This document shows positions 61,627 to 64,000 of a stretch of 64,000 bases of DNA, in pieces. Position 1 is the stretch's first letter; each line of letters opens with the position of its first letter. Where the stretch lies: the NCBI RefSeq assembly GCF_040358985.1, contig NZ_CP132932.1, positions 1,364,001 through 1,428,000 of the forward strand, given 5' to 3'. The position numbers and the translations under genes were made by a program. Origin of the DNA: Tunturibacter empetritectus (lineage in GTDB: Bacteria > Acidobacteriota > Terriglobia > Terriglobales > Acidobacteriaceae). The notes beneath the pieces are model-generated. The model was not told the origin of the DNA. It saw only the letters and a list, made by a program, of their open reading frames with translations, and made no database searches.

Positions 61627-62681
61627 GAATCGACATCCCCCAGGAACCGCCGCGTCGTCGCGATGGCGACGAACGCGTTGCCCCACAGCCCGGCGAATGG
61701 TCCGTCTCCCGCAAGGTCCCTAACAACCCGATTCGCCATCGCCTAAAGTCTCTGGAGGTGAAGGATGAGGACTTTCGCCGCACCTGTCCTCGGGAGAAAC
61801 GCCCGCGTGACAAGGGTGCGCGAGATGTTCCGCGTGACCGTCGCCGTCCCGAGCCATCCGCCGATCCTCGGCGTCCGTCTCGGACAGCGAGTAACATCGT
61901 CGGACTTGAATTGCGCCCAGAAGAGAAACAACTCCTGAGCGAAGCTGGGCGCTTTCGCGTCGTCCGCGTCGCGGACCTCCGCGAGACGCTTTACAACGGA
62001 AAATCACGTCCTCTTGAGAATGACCTTTGGTATCTCCGAGACAAAGGTCTCGTCGAAACCTCTCAGGTCAATCTGCGTCGCGACGGAAGGCGGCGCACGA
62101 TTGAGCGCGTCGAGGTTGCCACCTTGACCCAGGACGGTCGCCGCTTGCTTCTCAAGCAGGGCGACCTGCCGAAAGACCAGAGGCTCTATGCAGGACTAGT
62201 AAAGCCGCGCGAGGTGGAGCACGACTCCCAAATCTACCGCGCTTATCGGAAAGAGGTACAGAAGATCACGGAGAAGGGTGGCTCGAATCTTCGAGTGAAA
62301 CTCGATTTCGAGATCAAGTCGCAGGTACAGAAGGCGATCCACGCCGAACGCAAAGCCGATCCCAAACGCGACATGGCCGAGATCAAGCACGAGGTCGCCG
62401 AACGCCTGGAGTTGCCGTTCGTCGATGGAAAAATCCAGATCCCTGACGCTCGAATCGAATATGACCTTCCCCGCGATATGGAGCAGACCGTAGATGCGGA
62501 CGACCGATCACGCACCGGCCACGAGGACATCGAAGTCCTAACCGCCGCCTACCATGCCGGCCATCTCCGATCCAAAGGCCAGGCTGGCTTCCGGAACTAT
62601 GCCTCTGCCGCAGACCGAGCCACCATCATCTCCAGGATCGAAGACGAACACTATCCCCTGGGAGACATTCTGGAGCTATGA
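61623..62681 (+). CDS. Winged-helix protein, replication-relaxation-like
   Basis: The 352-residue protein has an Arg-rich first ~90 residues, then a winged-helix segment (FRVVRVADLRETLYNGKSRPLENDLWYLRDKGLVET) followed by a C-terminal domain (HDSQIYRAYRKEVQKI, LDFEIKSQVQKAI, PDARIEYDLP). The combination recalls Replic_Relax-type proteins of plasmids and ICEs. Overlaps of 4 nt with both neighbours indicate an operon. It may act in relaxosome or replication control. Confidence 0.55.
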   Translation: MRIDIPQEPPRRRDGDERVAPQPGEWSVSRKVPNNPIRHRLKSLEVKDEDFRRTCPREKRPRDKGARDVPRDRRRPEPSADPRRPSRTASNIVGLELRPEEKQLLSEAGRFRVVRVADLRETLYNGKSRPLENDLWYLRDKGLVETSQVNLRRDGRRRTIERVEVATLTQDGRRLLLKQGDLPKDQRLYAGLVKPREVEHDSQIYRAYRKEVQKITEKGGSNLRVKLDFEIKSQVQKAIHAERKADPKRDMAEIKHEVAERLELPFVDGKIQIPDARIEYDLPRDMEQTVDADDRSRTGHEDIEVLTAAYHAGHLRSKGQAGFRNYASAADRATIISRIEDEHYPLGDILEL

Positions 62682-63727
62682 CCATGGACTACGATCCGAT
62701 CTCATCACTCGAAGCCATCGGCTACCTGGAAAGGGAGGCTTCATTTCTGTATCTGGTTGCCGTTCACTCCGGCTACTTCCTGCGCCGTCAGTACAACCGC
62801 TTCGCTTGTCGCGACGGCGGTACTGCGCTTGATCGGATGCTCCGCAAAGCGGATCGACATAACCATATTCAGGTCATCGAATGCGGTCGGGGCTGGCACA
62901 TTTACCACCTGAAATCGAAGACTCTTTACGCCGCCATCGAACGGCCACACTCCCAGAATCGCCGCATCAAGGGCGACGCTCACATCAAATCGCGCCTCAT
63001 GGTGCTGGACTTCGTCCTCGCACACCTAAGCGCGAACATGCTCGTTGAAGAAGTCAACAAAGTTGACTTCTTCACTACGCAGTGTGGTGTCCGGTCGGAA
63101 CTGCTGCCTCGCAGTCACGCCGGACGCCTGATGTATTTCTCGGATGGGTTCCCCATCCTCGTCTCGAACGCTGGCATTCCACGCTTCGCCTTCTTCGACG
63201 AGGGACAGGCGACAACAGCTCGCTTCGAGCGCTACCTCAAACAGTACCAACTACTGTTTGGGGCGCTCGGCGAGTTCGAGTTGGTTTACGTCACCGCCAC
63301 CAACAGTAACTCCGCCAGAGCCAAAACCACCTTCAACCGCTTTCTGCCCGCAGACCGCCTGCGCGGAGTCACTGCCGTGACACCGCTCGGCGTCGATCAC
63401 TTCCTCGAATATCTCGCCGTCCGTCAGCAGTCCGAGATGGGTGGCCGCGGCGTTCTGTCGAGCGATCTGAAAACTCTGCGGGAGGGCGAATCACTCTACA
63501 CCTCGCTGGAGCACCAGGCTCTCTACTCGGCGTGGAAGGCGGGGAGCACCACAGTGGAGAAGGTCCGCCAACGGTTTCTCCAGACGTCCATGCGTGTGAC
63601 CTTCTCCACTCTGGTCCTCCTCTATCGCTACCCATTAGATCCGACGCAGCCCGAGTCTTTCTCTGTCGAGGATGACGATACCCATCACCATATCCACCAC
63701 AATACCCCCTTGTTGGAGGATAAGTGA
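62678..63727 (+). CDS. Second winged-helix/replication-relaxation-like protein
   Basis: The 349-residue protein starts with a winged-helix region (ASFLYLVAVHSGYFLRRQYNRFACRDGG, ALDRMLRKADRHNHIQVIE). It then has a domain with RLMVLDFVLAHLS and FFDEGQATTARFERYLKQYQLLFGALGEFELVYVTATNS, a pattern seen in Replic_Relax-type proteins. It ends with an acidic/His-rich tail (DDDTHHHIHHN). It appears to be a diverged partner of the preceding gene. ATG overlaps the previous stop by 4 nt. Confidence 0.55.
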   Translation: MTMDYDPISSLEAIGYLEREASFLYLVAVHSGYFLRRQYNRFACRDGGTALDRMLRKADRHNHIQVIECGRGWHIYHLKSKTLYAAIERPHSQNRRIKGDAHIKSRLMVLDFVLAHLSANMLVEEVNKVDFFTTQCGVRSELLPRSHAGRLMYFSDGFPILVSNAGIPRFAFFDEGQATTARFERYLKQYQLLFGALGEFELVYVTATNSNSARAKTTFNRFLPADRLRGVTAVTPLGVDHFLEYLAVRQQSEMGGRGVLSSDLKTLREGESLYTSLEHQALYSAWKAGSTTVEKVRQRFLQTSMRVTFSTLVLLYRYPLDPTQPESFSVEDDDTHHHIHHNTPLLEDK

Positions 63728-63779
63728 CTTATATACAGAGATTTGCACTAGTGGATGGGGTCAGGGAGGGGTGTATGCA

Positions 63780-63848
63780 GGGGGTGGGAGCGACCCCAGT
63801 GCGCCGCACTTCCGCGTCGGCTTCGCCGCGCTGGTCGCTCCCACCCCC
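63780..63848 (+). promoter_or_regulatory. Perfect 16-bp cruciform with structured loop
   Basis: GGGGGTGGGAGCGACC (63780-63795) and GGTCGCTCCCACCCCC (63833-63848) are perfect reverse complements, separated by 37 nt. The loop includes GTGCGCCGCAC (GTGC/GCAC stem) and TCGGCTTCGCCG, a 12-mer also found in leader copy B. It lies 53 nt after the last gene in the window and may form a leader for the next gene or part of an origin of transfer. Confidence 0.75.
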
Positions 63849-63893
63849 GACCTGCCGTTGTCCCAATCAGACACCACGTCAGGTCCAGAGTTG

Positions 63894-63981
63894 GTACCTC
63901 GTCCAGTCCGAAGCCTGTACCTGACTTGGCTGAGGTGAGTACCTGGCTCTGGCTAGAGGAGGTACCGGATTAGTCCGGTAC
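63894..63981 (+). repeat. GTACC array with 22-23 bp spacing
   Basis: GTACC occurs at 63894, 63917, 63939 and 63962, i.e. spaced 23, 22 and 23 bp, and a fifth GTAC lies at 63978. The middle units share GTACCTG.CT..GGCT. The last is the 8-bp perfect hairpin GTACCGGA-TTAG-TCCGGTAC. Regular spacing of about two helical turns suggests iterons or a regulator operator array. Confidence 0.6.
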
Positions 63982-64000
63982 AAGTTCAAAACGAGGCCGT

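Larger units (their letters stand above)
45897..64000. mobile_element. Left part of an integrative and conjugative element at tRNA-Val
   Basis: The region carries a tRNA-adjacent tyrosine integrase, excisionase, DNA methyltransferases, a conjugative type IV secretion operon and SSB proteins, and has no copy of the host repeat family. The left attachment site should overlap the tRNA 3' end near 45870-45900. The right end is not in the window, because no second copy of the tRNA 3' end is visible. Relaxase and coupling-protein genes have not been seen and would be expected further right. Confidence 0.88.

Overview
The window looks like a chromosomal segment of an Acidobacteriota (class Terriglobia; Granulicella, Edaphobacter or Terriglobus-like) genome. 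This is inferred from gene content, the GC-rich sequence, and two families of dispersed repeats; no database comparison was possible.

Positions 1-45.8 kb are host chromosome. Housekeeping blocks include gatB, miaA, an alpha-oxoamine synthase (kbl-like), a pyrR-pyrB-pyrC pyrimidine cluster, a lysR-yeiH pair, murJ and a pgsA-type phosphatidyltransferase. A complete ISC iron-sulfur assembly system is present but split. iscR-iscS-iscU-iscA-hicA-hicB-hscB lies at 40.8-44.8 kb and hscA-fdx-(gap)-iscX at 33.1-37.0 kb. An AraC regulator, a VOC protein, a DinB-like protein and a beta-barrel protein lie between the two parts. A HicAB toxin-antitoxin pair sits inside the first block and hicB overlaps hscB by 4 nt. 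One large gene (DUF3857/transglutaminase/TPR, 21.9-25.2 kb) is broken by a frameshift and an in-frame stop.

Ten copies of a palindromic intergenic repeat (R1-R10) are scattered between host genes from 2.4 to 38.6 kb. The longest copies (177-192 bp) have inverted terminal repeats. I saw no copy in the right-hand 18 kb.

From a tRNA-Val(GAC) gene at 45.82 kb to the end of the window lies the left part of an integrative and conjugative element (ICE). Leftward int and xis genes abut the tRNA. To the right come a small unknown gene, a solitary DNA methyltransferase, a Trb/VirB-type type IV secretion operon (VirB2-3-4-9-10-lipoprotein-5-6-8), a pseudo-receiver protein, a C5-cytosine methyltransferase with a repetitive central region, two SSB proteins and four conjugation-associated unknowns. 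No VirB11 ATPase, coupling protein or relaxase is visible; the last two may lie past the right edge.

The most interesting unexplained signals are inside the ICE. (i) A split inverted duplication (28 bp + 14 bp perfect) precedes both the xis-int operon and the secretion operon in the same orientation relative to each, suggesting one regulator controls excision and transfer together. (ii) A shared structured leader of about 200 bp precedes both the DNA methyltransferase and the first ssb, the kind of genes expressed first in a recipient cell. (iii) A perfect 16-bp cruciform followed by a GTACC array with 22-23 bp spacing lies at the right edge.
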